From Clostridium tertium (lineage in GTDB: Bacteria; Bacillota; Clostridia; Clostridiales; Clostridiaceae), in contig NZ_JAGGJY010000007.1 in NCBI RefSeq assembly GCF_017873245.1, positions 62,001 through 126,000 of the forward strand: DNA of 64,000 nt, given 5' to 3'. A program made the translations under genes and the position numbers. The stretch's first letter is position 1; the number at the start of each line of letters is the position of its first letter. This document shows positions 9,244 through 17,897 of this stretch, in pieces. Under the pieces are notes generated by a model. The model was not told where the DNA came from, searched no databases, and saw only the letters and a list, made by a program, of their open reading frames with translations.

Positions 9244-10203
9244 CTATCTCTTATTCTTTGGATCTAAAGCTTCTGTTAATCCGTCACCAAATAAGTTAAA
9301 TGCTAAAATAATTATACAAATAGCTCCTGCTGGGAATAATAATTGATATGCAGCAGTGCTTAATAATCCACTAGCATCATTTGCTAAAGTACCTAAAGAT
9401 GCAAGTGGTGCATTTATACCTAAACCTATAAAGCTTAAGAATGCTTCTGTAAAGATTGCTTGTGGTACGAATAAAGTTAATGTTACTAATATAGATCCTA
9501 AACAGTTAGGAATTAAGTGTCTAAATAAAATTCTTGTTTTTGAAGCTCCAAGAGCTTTTGCTGCAAGAACGAATTCTTGTTGTTTTAATGAAAGGATATC
9601 TCCTCTTACTATTCTTGCCATACCAACCCAATAAGAAATTGCCATTGCTAATATAATAGTAGTTAATCCTGTTGATCCTTCCTTTTTAAATGTAGCCATT
9701 AAAATTATTACATATATTTGTGTAGGAATAGAATATAATACATCTACTATTCTCATCATTATATTATCTACTTTACCGCCGAAGAAACCTGCTATTCCTC
9801 CATATAATACACCTATAACTAAGTTTATAGCTGCCGCAGAAATAGCAATTATAAGAGAGTATCTAGATCCATACATAACTCTTACAAATAAATCTCTACC
9901 AAGGTTATCTGTACCAAACCAGTGCTGTGCACTTGGTCTTAAATCTGTTCCACTTAAATTTGTATCATAATAAGTATATCCCATTACTTTTTCCATTATT
10001 ACTGGCCCTAAGAATGCAAATAATACCACTACTACTATCATAATTAATGAAAATAATGCTACTTTATTATTTTTTAATCTTCTCCAGGCATCTGCCCAAT
10101 ATCCAACGCTTGGTCTTACTATTTGTTCAAAATTCTTTTCCTCTTCACTTAAAGGAGTAAATAATTCTTTGTCTATGTCTAAATTCATTTTTAAATCTTC
10201 CAT
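9244..10203 (-). CDS. oppC: Oligopeptide ABC transporter, permease OppC
   Basis: This is a 319-residue permease with a cytoplasmic N-terminal stretch of about 50 residues and around six membrane segments. The EAA loop that contacts the ATPase reads EFVLAAKALGASKTRILFRHL. The first ATG is preferred because GAGGGGGT lies 7 nt upstream. The N-terminal RPSVGYWADAWRRLKNNKVA is characteristic of OppC/DppC. Confidence 0.95.
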   Translation of the reverse strand: MEDLKMNLDIDKELFTPLSEEEKNFEQIVRPSVGYWADAWRRLKNNKVALFSLIMIVVVVLFAFLGPVIMEKVMGYTYYDTNLSGTDLRPSAQHWFGTDNLGRDLFVRVMYGSRYSLIIAISAAAINLVIGVLYGGIAGFFGGKVDNIMMRIVDVLYSIPTQIYVIILMATFKKEGSTGLTTIILAMAISYWVGMARIVRGDILSLKQQEFVLAAKALGASKTRILFRHLIPNCLGSILVTLTLFVPQAIFTEAFLSFIGLGINAPLASLGTLANDASGLLSTAAYQLLFPAGAICIIILAFNLFGDGLTEALDPKNKR

Positions 10204-10217
10204 GTCTTTACCCCCTC

Positions 10218-11135
10218 TTATGCCTCTAACTTAATTCTTGGATCTATTAATACATATACTATATCTACTAATAAGTTACATATAACTATTAGCGTACAAT
10301 AGAATGCTGTAACCCCTAATAATGATGTATAATCTCTATTAGTTATAGATAATGTAAACTCATTTCCAAGACCTGGTATTGCAAATATCTTTTCAACTAC
10401 AAATGATCCTGTTAATACACTTGCTACTAATGGTCCTAAATATGTAACAACAGGTATTAATGAATTTCTTAATGCATGTTTAAATATAATTGTTTTTCCA
10501 CTTAACCCTTTAGCCTTTGCAGTCCTTATATAATCTGACTTTAATACTTCTATTAATTTACTTCTTGTTAATCTTGTTATAAATGCCATTGAACTTCCTG
10601 AAAGAGCTAAAACTGGCATGATATAATTGCTTGGCTTACCTAATCCCGTAGCCGGTAATAATTTCAACTTAACTGTAAATATATAAATTAAAAATGTTCC
10701 CATTACAAAGCTTGGTATTGTTATTCCTAAGGTAGCTAGTACCATACAAACTCTATCCGGCCACTTGTCCGCTTTTAAAGCAGCTATTATTCCAAGTAAA
10801 ACTCCAGCTACAACTGAGAATATTATTGATGCCGTACCAACTTTTGCTGAGTTTGGAAAACTCTTTTTTATTGTTGTTAAAACTTCTCTTCCTTTATACT
10901 TCATTGATTTACCAAAGTCACCTTTTAAAAGATTCTTCATATAAATCGTATATTGTTCTCCAACAGGTTTGTCCAACCCATATTTTTCGTTTAGTTGGGC
11001 TTTCATATCCGGTGTTATTTTTTCTCCATCAAATGGACCACCCGGCATCATTCTTACTAGAAAGAATACTATAGTTACAACTGCCCAAACAGTAACTATA
11101 CTAGTTAAAAGCCTCTTTCCTATATACTTTACCAT
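10218..11135 (-). CDS. oppB: Oligopeptide ABC transporter, permease OppB
   Basis: This 305-residue inner-membrane permease has about six membrane segments and an EAA loop reading DYIRTAKAKGLSGKTIIFKHA. It is the first gene of the opp operon, about 50 nt downstream of the predicted transcription start. Confidence 0.95.
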   Translation of the reverse strand: MVKYIGKRLLTSIVTVWAVVTIVFFLVRMMPGGPFDGEKITPDMKAQLNEKYGLDKPVGEQYTIYMKNLLKGDFGKSMKYKGREVLTTIKKSFPNSAKVGTASIIFSVVAGVLLGIIAALKADKWPDRVCMVLATLGITIPSFVMGTFLIYIFTVKLKLLPATGLGKPSNYIMPVLALSGSSMAFITRLTRSKLIEVLKSDYIRTAKAKGLSGKTIIFKHALRNSLIPVVTYLGPLVASVLTGSFVVEKIFAIPGLGNEFTLSITNRDYTSLLGVTAFYCTLIVICNLLVDIVYVLIDPRIKLEA

Positions 11136-11191
11136 TTGTTTTCAACCCCCATTCATGATTCTACGCACATTCCATTTTGTAGATATTAATA

Positions 11192-11219
11192 ATTATATTA
11201 TATTATTGAAATTTGTCAA
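11192..11219 (-). promoter_or_regulatory. Sigma-A promoter of the opp operon
   Basis: On the minus strand TTGACA (11214-11219) and TATAAT (11192-11197) are separated by 16 bp. Both hexamers are perfect consensus. The predicted start near 11185 leaves a 50-nt leader before oppB. Confidence 0.8.
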
Positions 11220-11532
11220 TTAACATTTTAATTTTACATCGAGTATTTTAATAATATATCAAAAAAGTTAAAGTTTTTTTCAAAATCCGCAAAAGAATAT
11301 TTCTGTTATTGGTAAACGCTTACATTTGCATTTTTTCTTGTTTTATGCAAGTATAATTATTAATCCTTCATTTTTCTAATTATTATTAATCTATAATTTT
11401 TTTAACATAATATATTTCTTCAATCTTTTCATTTTGCGGACATTTATTAAAATATGTTCGTTTACCATGAACAAGATTTTATGCATTTTATTGAAATATT
11501 ATATAATAAAATAAGAATATTTATTCAAAATC
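11220..11532. other. Upstream region of opp with possible operators, no gene
   Basis: This stretch of about 310 bp upstream of the opp promoter has no ORF. It contains a cre-like site at 11311-11324 and, around 11431-11475, short GGACAT/ATGTTC and TGTTC/GAACA repeats that could be operators. I cannot name a regulator for the latter. Confidence 0.5.
11311..11324 (-). promoter_or_regulatory. Predicted CcpA cre site upstream of opp
   Basis: Read on the minus strand the site is TGTAAGCGTTTACC, matching the cre consensus TGWAANCGNTNWCA at 13 of 14 positions. It is centred roughly 100 bp upstream of the -35 box, a position more usual for activation than for roadblock repression. Confidence 0.6.
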
Positions 11533-11577
11533 AAAAGCTGATTAATATAACATTTATAATTATATTAATCAGCTTTT
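11533..11577 (-). terminator. Terminator after the aminotransferase gene
   Basis: An 18-bp perfect stem (11533-11550 with 11560-11577) has a 9-nt loop and T-rich tails on both strands. It separates the aminotransferase transcript from the opp regulatory region. Confidence 0.8.
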
Positions 11578-11607
11578 ACTAATTTTTATTTTATTAGAAT
11601 TCTTTCT

Positions 11608-12744
11608 TTAATATAAAGTATTAATATACTTCTCCAAAGAGTTTAATGCAATTTCTAATTCTTCAATAGAATAGCAATATGATATTCTAACGTATCCTTC
11701 TCCACCACTCCCAAAAGCACTTCCAGGAACGCATGCAACTTTTTCTTCTTTTAATAGATTTTCACAAAATTCTTCTGAACTAATATTAAATTGCTTTATA
11801 GATGGAAATATATAAAAAGCTCCACTAGGCGAGAAACATTCCAATCCCATAGCAGTCAATCTATTCTCCACATAGATTTTTCTATTTATAAATTCCTCTT
11901 TCATTTTTTCTACATTATACAAACCATACTTTAATCCTTCTAAAACACCATACTGCCCAATTGAATTAGTACAAGATACATTATATTGATGAACTTTTGC
12001 TATTTCTTTTAAATATTTCTCAGCTGCGGCAATAAATCCTATCCTAATACCAGTTATAGAGAACATTTTTGAAAATCCTCCTATATAAATGATATTTTCT
12101 TTTATTTCATTACACATTGCCACACTATAATAATTATCATAGCAAAAAGCTTCATATATCTCATCAGTAACAACAATTAGGTTATATCTTCTTATTAAAT
12201 CTATTAACTTATTATATTCATTTTTCTTAAGAACTGCTCCTGTAGGATTACATGGATATGATAATACCATATATTTTATATCTTCTTTTTTTAATAACTC
12301 ATTTAACTCGTTAAAATTTATAGAAAAATCATTATTTAAATTATAACTAATAACTTCTCCGCCTAAAATATTCACTATATTTTCATAAGCTGGATAACTT
12401 GGATTAGGAATAAGTACTTTATCATTTTTATTTATTAATGAAGAAATAGATGAGTATAAGGCTTCGCTTCCACCAACTGTAATACATATTTCTTCCATTG
12501 AATAATTAATGCTCCTTCTATTTAAATAAGTAGAAATTTCTTTTCTTAATTCTAAAAGTCCAAAATTATCGGTATAAACCGTTTTATCTTCTTCAATAGC
12601 TTTTATCATACCATACTTTATTTCCTTTGGTGTTTTAAAATCTGGCTCACCTAAAGTTAATGAAATCGCCCCATCTACTTTTTTTACTTTATTGAAGAAT
12701 CTTCTTATGCCTGATATTTTAACATTATTTAAATTCTCGTTCAT
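11608..12744 (-). CDS. PLP-dependent class I/II aminotransferase (possible N-acetyl-DAP aminotransferase)
   Basis: This is a 378-residue fold-type I aminotransferase. The PLP lysine is K226 in GGFSKMFSITGIRIG, and the family landmarks CNPTGAV and TDEIYEAF are present, as are the GEPDF and C-terminal VRISYC motifs. It lies near cobO and dapH. DapH makes an N-acetylated intermediate that needs an aminotransferase of the PatA/DapX type, so this gene is a reasonable candidate. This is inference from context: general aspartate or aromatic aminotransferases look alike. Confidence 0.85.
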   Translation of the reverse strand: MNENLNNVKISGIRRFFNKVKKVDGAISLTLGEPDFKTPKEIKYGMIKAIEEDKTVYTDNFGLLELRKEISTYLNRRSINYSMEEICITVGGSEALYSSISSLINKNDKVLIPNPSYPAYENIVNILGGEVISYNLNNDFSINFNELNELLKKEDIKYMVLSYPCNPTGAVLKKNEYNKLIDLIRRYNLIVVTDEIYEAFCYDNYYSVAMCNEIKENIIYIGGFSKMFSITGIRIGFIAAAEKYLKEIAKVHQYNVSCTNSIGQYGVLEGLKYGLYNVEKMKEEFINRKIYVENRLTAMGLECFSPSGAFYIFPSIKQFNISSEEFCENLLKEEKVACVPGSAFGSGGEGYVRISYCYSIEELEIALNSLEKYINTLY

Positions 12745-12790
12745 TCTAATACCTCATTTTATAATTAATTATTGATAGTTCATAATTGTT

Positions 12791-12870
12791 ATATTTTGCG
12801 TAGCAAAATATCCTAAGCTTTTCACTCTTTCGCTCCTAACTTTTCAATAATAAATTACTTCGCAATTTAT
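12791..12870. repeat. Two-hairpin intergenic repeat, copy A
   Basis: It contains ATATTTTGC-GTA-GCAAAATAT (12791-12811) and, 38 bp later, ATAAATTAC-TTC-GCAATTTAT (12850-12870). The same pair of hairpins in the same order occurs at 44120-44175. It lies between cobO and the aminotransferase gene. Confidence 0.6.
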
Positions 12871-12872
12871 AA

Positions 12873-13409
12873 CTAATATTCAATTCCTTTTCTTGCTTCA
12901 ACACCTTCTTCAAAATAATGTTTAATACACTTCATTTCTGTAACTAAATTACTCTTTTTTAAAATTTCTTCTGGTATATCTCTTCCTGTAAGTATCAGCT
13001 CCATAGTTTCAGGTTTATTATCAATAATATATATGACCTCTTCTACTGTTAAAAACTTATTATATAAAACTCCCATTATTTCATCTATTATTAAAATATC
13101 ACATTTATTTTCTTTTATTGTATTCAAAATAAATTTATAACCTTCTCTAATCTCAAGCTTCAACTCTTCCTTTTCAGCTTCATTTAAATTCCATACAAAG
13201 TCTCTTTGTTTTTCAAATCTAAATAATTTAAAGTTATCACCAAGTTCGTCAATTGTTTTTAGCTCCCCAGTTGGACCTCCTTTTAAGAATTGAATCATAT
13301 ATACCTTTAACCCATTTCCATAAGCTCTCATACCTTGTCCTATGGCTGCAGTAGTTTTCCCTTTACCATTTCCTGTATAAACCTGAACTAGTCCTTTATT
13401 TAATTTCAT
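12873..13409 (-). CDS. cobO: Corrinoid (cob(I)yrinic acid a,c-diamide) adenosyltransferase
   Basis: It transfers the adenosyl group of ATP to cobalt of corrinoids, for adenosylcobalamin synthesis or salvage. It belongs to the CobA/CobO/BtuR family, with the unusual P-loop GNGKGKTTAAIGQGMRA from residue 13 and the IDEIMG segment. Its 178 residues are the normal length. No other cobalamin genes are near, so salvage is the likely role. A 17-bp palindrome overlaps its promoter region. Confidence 0.95.
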   Translation of the reverse strand: MKLNKGLVQVYTGNGKGKTTAAIGQGMRAYGNGLKVYMIQFLKGGPTGELKTIDELGDNFKLFRFEKQRDFVWNLNEAEKEELKLEIREGYKFILNTIKENKCDILIIDEIMGVLYNKFLTVEEVIYIIDNKPETMELILTGRDIPEEILKKSNLVTEMKCIKHYFEEGVEARKGIEY

Positions 13410-13431
13410 ACTATCAACTCCTTTTCATAAA

Positions 13432-13448
13432 TTGTACATTATGTACAA
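13432..13448. promoter_or_regulatory. 17-bp palindrome (operator candidate) between cobO and dapH
   Basis: TTGTACAT-T-ATGTACAA is a perfect palindrome that begins 23 bp upstream of the cobO start. On the minus strand it overlaps a plausible -10 (TACAAT) that follows TTTACA by 18 bp, a position suited to repression of cobO. The regulator is unknown. Confidence 0.55.
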
Positions 13449-13496
13449 CTCTATTGTAAACTAAATATATTTTAACATATTTTTACTTCTTTCCTA

Positions 13497-13525
13497 TTGA
13501 TATACATTGAATATATTGATATAAT
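13497..13525 (+). promoter_or_regulatory. Sigma-A promoter of dapH
   Basis: TTGATA (13497-13502) and TATAAT (13520-13525) are separated by exactly 17 bp, and the start codon follows at 13563 after AGGAGG. Confidence 0.75.
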
Positions 13526-13562
13526 TTCTTCATTCTAACCTTATAGTATAGGAGGGTATAAT

Positions 13563-14276
13563 ATGAACTATAATGAGTTAACAGATCCTTATGAAATTGC
13601 AAAATTCATAAAGGATACACAAAAAACAACGCCAGTGAAGGCATATATTAATGGAGATTTAAGTAATGCTGATTTAAAAGATCTAGAATGGTATGGTACC
13701 AATAACTTTTATATACTTTTTGGTGAAGCTAATATAGTTAATGAGTTTATAAAAGAAAATAATCACCTTATAAATCATTATAGATTTGAAAATGATAGAC
13801 GAAACTCAGCTATTCCTATGCTAAACCTTTTAGATATAGATGCAAGAATAGAACCTGGTGCAATAATAAGAGATAGGGTGAAAATTGACAAAAATGCTGT
13901 TATTATGATGGGTGCTGTAATTAACATAGGCGCTGAAATAGGCGAATGCACTATGGTAGATATGAATGCAGTAGTTGGCGCTAGAGGAAAGCTAGGTAAA
14001 AGAGTACATTTAGGAGCTGGTGCCGTAGTTGCTGGAGTTTTAGAACCTCCAAGTAAATCCCCTTGTCAAATTGGAGATGATGTTTTAATAGGTGCTAATT
14101 CTGTTATATTAGAAGGAGTAAAAATAGGTAATGGTTCTGTTATTGCAGCTGGATCCGTAGTAGTTAAAGATGTTCCTTCTGGTGTTGTTGTTGCTGGTAG
14201 CCCCGCTAAAATAATTAAAATAGTTGATGATCAAACAAAAGATAAAACAAAACTTTTAGATGATCTTAGAAAATAG
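13563..14276 (+). CDS. dapH: Tetrahydrodipicolinate N-acetyltransferase
   Basis: It acetylates tetrahydrodipicolinate with acetyl-CoA in the acetylase branch of diaminopimelate synthesis. The N-terminal domain ([21 protein letters not shown]) is diagnostic of DapH. From about residue 95 a left-handed beta helix of hexapeptide repeats begins ([15 protein letters not shown] onward), with the NAVVGARGK loop. Length is 237 residues. It is a single-gene unit with its own promoter and terminator, remote from asd-dapA-dapB. Confidence 0.96.
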   Translation: MNYNELTDPYEIAKFIKDTQKTTPVKAYINGDLSNADLKDLEWYGTNNFYILFGEANIVNEFIKENNHLINHYRFENDRRNSAIPMLNLLDIDARIEPGAIIRDRVKIDKNAVIMMGAVINIGAEIGECTMVDMNAVVGARGKLGKRVHLGAGAVVAGVLEPPSKSPCQIGDDVLIGANSVILEGVKIGNGSVIAAGSVVVKDVPSGVVVAGSPAKIIKIVDDQTKDKTKLLDDLRK

Positions 14277-14289
14277 CTGCTACATAATA

Positions 14290-14318
14290 AAAGGTGAAAA
14301 GCAAAGCTTTTCACCTTT
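14290..14318. terminator. Bidirectional terminator between dapH and the SSB-like gene
   Basis: The stem AAAGGTGAAAAGC / GCTTTTCACCTTT has an AAA loop and is followed by a T-rich tail. It serves dapH and the converging SSB-like gene. Confidence 0.85.
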
Positions 14319-14326
14319 ATTTTATA

Positions 14327-14992
14327 TTACATAACTTCTTGTTCATTACCTTCATGATCTGATTCTAAATGATCATTTTGAACCTTTTCCATTTTTGATA
14401 CTGATACTTCATAAGCAATTTTTTTAATTACATCAGTATCACTAACTTTCTTTTGGTATTCTCTACTTTGTAACCTTCCCCAAACTCTAATGTTGTCTCC
14501 AACTTCTAGAGTTTGACAGAATCTTGAATTTCTTCCCCAAGCAATTGTAGGAATATAGTCTGATTTATTATATGCTCTATTTACAGCTAATAATACATCA
14601 GCGATTTCTCTTCCAAACGGAGTTGTTCTATAAACAGGTTCCTTACATATATATCCATCTAAGAAAATTTCATTTGGATTCTTACTTCTTTCAATACAAG
14701 GTTCTATATTTCTAGCAAATACAGTTAAAATAAGTTTATTTGATCCATCAACAAACTTATTATATGATCTTAATTGTCCATCTACTATTATTTCCTTATC
14801 AATTGATAAATCCATATTAGCTATTAATCTTTCTGATACTGTTATGTTTAAAACATCAACTGAATCACTAAGTCTCATAACCTCCATTGAAAATGTATAA
14901 AACCCTTCCCCATACATTTCATGGCTAAATTCTAGTTCTGATATTACTTTTCCCTCTAAATAAATCTTGTTATTTAACATCAAGTTGTCCAT
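14327..14992 (-). CDS. Single-stranded DNA-binding-like protein with two OB folds
   Basis: The 221-residue protein appears to hold two SSB-type OB domains: roughly residues 5-95 (MLNNKIYLEGKVISEL ... VFARNIEP) and 103-200 (NEIFLDGYICKEPVYRTTPFGREIADVLLAVNR ... AWGRNSRF). The second is the more canonical PriB/SSB-like unit. The acidic tail ends NEQEVM and lacks the DDDIPF-type tip of housekeeping SSB. It is therefore likely an accessory single-strand DNA-binding protein. GAGGGG lies 6 nt before the ATG. Confidence 0.75.
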   Translation of the reverse strand: MDNLMLNNKIYLEGKVISELEFSHEMYGEGFYTFSMEVMRLSDSVDVLNITVSERLIANMDLSIDKEIIVDGQLRSYNKFVDGSNKLILTVFARNIEPCIERSKNPNEIFLDGYICKEPVYRTTPFGREIADVLLAVNRAYNKSDYIPTIAWGRNSRFCQTLEVGDNIRVWGRLQSREYQKKVSDTDVIKKIAYEVSVSKMEKVQNDHLESDHEGNEQEVM

Positions 14993-15103
14993 CTCTAACC
15001 CCTCTCTCCCTTAGTAATAATTTTAGTTAGTTATACTTTTTAACCCCACTGGATATATTTCCATTATAATACATTATATCATCATTTTTCAATATTTTTT
15101 AAT

Positions 15104-15862
15104 TTATTTTTTTATTTGCTCACCTTTATCATCAATATAGTAATTATCTTCATATATCATTTGACCAACTTGAGCAAAGCTATATCCATCTTCACTTAGT
15201 TTTTTTATTATTCTATCTAGATTTCCTGGTGTGTACTTTGCATTATTATGAAAAAGTAAAATAGATCCTGAAGTTACTCTCTTCATAACTCTATTATACT
15301 CTTCATCCGCACTAGCTTGCTTCCAGTCAACTGAGTCTACATCCCATTGAATACATTTATATCCTTGACTACTTACAAAGTCCAAAGATTTTTTACTATA
15401 ATCGCCACTTGGAAATCTAAATAAATTAGGCTTAACTCCTACAGTTTCCTCTATTATTTTATCTGTTTTATCTAGTTCTTCTTTCATCCTCGTTTCATTT
15501 ATCTTTGTAAACATAGGATGAATATAACTATGGTTTCCTATTTCATGCCCCCCTTCCTTTATCTTCACAAGCTTTTCTCTATTTTCTTCACTATAATTTA
15601 CCCAACCTCCCATTATAAAAAAGGTTGCCTTTACATTGTATTTATCTAGTACCTCTAATATGTTATAAATTTCATCTTTTTCAGCCCAATTTATGTCAAA
15701 AGTTAATGATATAACCTTTTCATCCTTATTAACTCTATAAATGGGCTTATCATTAGAAGCTTCTAAAGAAACCTCCCTAAAATCCTCTTTAAATAAAATA
15801 GACAAAACCATTGTACATAATAATAATAATAAACTTATTACTACTCTATATCTCCTTTTCAC
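15104..15862 (-). CDS. Polysaccharide deacetylase, PdaB-like (spore cortex type)
   Basis: This NodB-homology carbohydrate esterase is 252 residues long. An N-terminal basic plus hydrophobic segment (residues 1-22) anchors or exports it. Motif 1 reads TFDINW, the PdaB-type variant rather than TFDDGP. Motif 2 is HSYIHP and motif 3 FRFPSGD. PdaB proteins act in sporulation, on or near the spore cortex, so this is the likely role. It is a single-gene unit, divergent from the DUF4364 gene. Confidence 0.85.
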   Translation of the reverse strand: MKRRYRVVISLLLLLCTMVLSILFKEDFREVSLEASNDKPIYRVNKDEKVISLTFDINWAEKDEIYNILEVLDKYNVKATFFIMGGWVNYSEENREKLVKIKEGGHEIGNHSYIHPMFTKINETRMKEELDKTDKIIEETVGVKPNLFRFPSGDYSKKSLDFVSSQGYKCIQWDVDSVDWKQASADEEYNRVMKRVTSGSILLFHNNAKYTPGNLDRIIKKLSEDGYSFAQVGQMIYEDNYYIDDKGEQIKK

Positions 15863-15984
15863 AAAAAACTCCTTAAATTGCTATCACTTATTTATATTCT
15901 GAAAAATAATATTAATGACTATAATAACAACTTAGTAAAATTTATGATATAATTAATTTATACTTTCTAAAATGGAGGTTTAAT

Positions 15985-16518
15985 ATGTACGAAAACTCAG
16001 CAGAATTAGCAGAAAACAAATTACTAGTTTTATATGTAATGGAATCTTTAAAGTCTCCCATTACTAATACTCAACTTACTGAAATTATATTAGAAAATAA
16101 CTTTATAAATTATTTCACTCTTCAACAATATATTAGTGAACTTGTTTCATCAGAATTTTTAAGATATGACATGGTAAATGATAAAAATTTAATTTATATA
16201 ACTGAAAAAGGATCAAATGTTCTTTCTTTCTTTTCTGATAGAATTTCAACTATGAAAAAGAAGATAATCGATGACTATCTTCTTTCCATGATTGACTCTA
16301 TAAAAAAGGAGTTAACTATTCATAGTGATTATACATTAGGTAAAGATAATGCTTTTATAGTAGATTTACAAGCATTAGAAAATGAAAATCTTTTAATTTC
16401 TTTAAAGGTATCTGTTCCTTCTAAAAAACAAGCATTATCATTATGCAATAGATGGAAAAGCAACCCTTCTGATATTTATACTAAAATCATGAACTCTTTA
16501 TTTAGTGATGACGACTAA
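15985..16518 (+). CDS. DUF4364 family protein (winged-helix-like)
   Basis: A 177-residue cytosolic protein with the DUF4364 start (AENKLLVLYVMESLKSPITNTQLTE). The N-terminal 80 residues look like a winged helix (YFTLQQYISELVSSEFL then YITEKGSNVLSFF), so a DNA-binding role is plausible but unproven. GGAGG precedes the ATG. Its 3' end overlaps the convergent beta-propeller gene by 4 nt, and no terminator hairpin is visible between them. Confidence 0.85.
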   Translation: MYENSAELAENKLLVLYVMESLKSPITNTQLTEIILENNFINYFTLQQYISELVSSEFLRYDMVNDKNLIYITEKGSNVLSFFSDRISTMKKKIIDDYLLSMIDSIKKELTIHSDYTLGKDNAFIVDLQALENENLLISLKVSVPSKKQALSLCNRWKSNPSDIYTKIMNSLFSDDD

Positions 16519-17411
16519 TACAAAGTCATAGCATTAGGTTCCTTACCTACTGTTATGACTTTTATTTTATTTTCATTTAAGTTTATACATATAACTCTTC
16601 CATTTAAATAATCAGATACAAAAGCTATTTTACCAAATTTAATTATTGATTTAGGCATACCACCTAAGCTCATTTTTCTACATTTATTATAGTTGCTTTT
16701 ATCTATTATAGTAAGAGTTCCGTCCCCAAAATTACAAATATAAATAATTTCTTCATCTTCTAAAATATCTACAGGTGATTTCCCTACCTTTATTCTATTT
16801 AAAGATTCAAATGTCTTTATATTAAATACCTCAATATATCCTTCTTTATCATCACCCATACAGCTTTCACATACATATAATAACTTCTTATCATTAGAAA
16901 CTTTAAGCTTTGTTGGATATTCTAATGTGCTTAACTCCTTTATAACCTTATTTGTAGTCACATCTATAATAGATACATTATTACTTTGAAAATTTGAAAC
17001 AAATAATAAATTAAGACTTTTACATATTTCTATATTATGAGGCCAACTATTAACAGCTATATCTAGTGCTATCTTTTTTTCTTTTATATCATAAATGACA
17101 ACTGAATTAGATTCTGAACATGCAATATATAAATAATTTTTGTCAATAGCCAAGTCATTTGGATGAGCTCCTACGTAAATACTATTTTCCTCTTTAAATG
17201 TATTCATATTTATTAAAGATATTGAATTACTATAACTATTGGCAGTATAAGCTATATTATCATTTAAGCAAATGCTACTAGGCCCTAAAGGCTTGTCTAT
17301 CTTTCTTAAAAACATTTCTTCAGTTACTAATTCTTCTTTACTAAAATCCTCGTCTATAGATACTTTACTTATAGAATCACTACCTGTATTGCATACAATT
17401 AAAGAGTTCAT
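16515..17411 (-). CDS. YVTN-type beta-propeller repeat protein
   Basis: The 298 residues are built of about seven repeats of the form 'YIAxSxSNSVxIYDxxxxKI ... xVxxxPxxI', for example near residues 70, 110, 150, 205 and 235 (VGAHPNDLAI, VNSWPHNIEI, VGKSPVDIL). This is the 40-residue YVTN beta-propeller fold. No signal peptide is visible, so the protein is probably cytosolic. Its function is unknown. Confidence 0.8.
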   Translation of the reverse strand: MNSLIVCNTGSDSISKVSIDEDFSKEELVTEEMFLRKIDKPLGPSSICLNDNIAYTANSYSNSISLINMNTFKEENSIYVGAHPNDLAIDKNYLYIACSESNSVVIYDIKEKKIALDIAVNSWPHNIEICKSLNLLFVSNFQSNNVSIIDVTTNKVIKELSTLEYPTKLKVSNDKKLLYVCESCMGDDKEGYIEVFNIKTFESLNRIKVGKSPVDILEDEEIIYICNFGDGTLTIIDKSNYNKCRKMSLGGMPKSIIKFGKIAFVSDYLNGRVICINLNENKIKVITVGKEPNAMTLY

Positions 17412-17617
17412 ATAGCACCTTCCTTTCTAGAAATTAAATATAGATTAATATATTTTACAATAATTCCCATAAATACTATGTACATTTACAATATATGATT
17501 TATTTAGTTAAGCGTGACAACTTTTTATCTTTTATTTCAAATTTCCACATTTTCTCTTCATTTCTACTTGATATAGATATATAATACTACTTGTACAATA
17601 TTTAGGAGGGATATACA

Positions 17618-17866
17618 ATGTTTGTTTATAAGACTAATGGGGTTTGTTCTACAGAAATACATTTAGATGTAGAAAATAATATTATTAAAAATGTTGAATT
17701 TGTTAGAGGATGTGCTGGTAACCTTATGGGTATATCAGTTTTAGTAAAAGGCATGAAAATTGATGAAGCCATTGATAAATTAAAAGGAATTGATTGTAAA
17801 GGCAAAGGTACATCTTGTCCTGATCAATTATCTAAAGCATTAGAAGAATATAAAAAATCTGCATAA
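17618..17866 (+). CDS. TSCPD domain protein (TIGR03905 type)
   Basis: This 82-residue protein has the fold seen at the C terminus of some vitamin B12-dependent ribonucleotide reductases. The motif C-x-G-x2-MG (GCAGNLMG) and the closing GKGTSCPDQL are the family signature. Three cysteines (C30-region, GIDCKG and TSCPD) could bind a metal. The function is unknown. AGGAGG precedes the start and the gene stands alone. Confidence 0.85.
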   Translation: MFVYKTNGVCSTEIHLDVENNIIKNVEFVRGCAGNLMGISVLVKGMKIDEAIDKLKGIDCKGKGTSCPDQLSKALEEYKKSA

Positions 17867-17897
17867 TAAGAAGGAGTGTAAATCACTCCTTCTTATT
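17865..17897. terminator. Bidirectional terminator, TSCPD gene and amidase gene
   Basis: A stem with arms AATAAGAAGGAGTG and CACTCCTTCTTATT and a 5-nt loop sits at the convergence of the two genes, overlapping the amidase 3' end. Confidence 0.8.
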
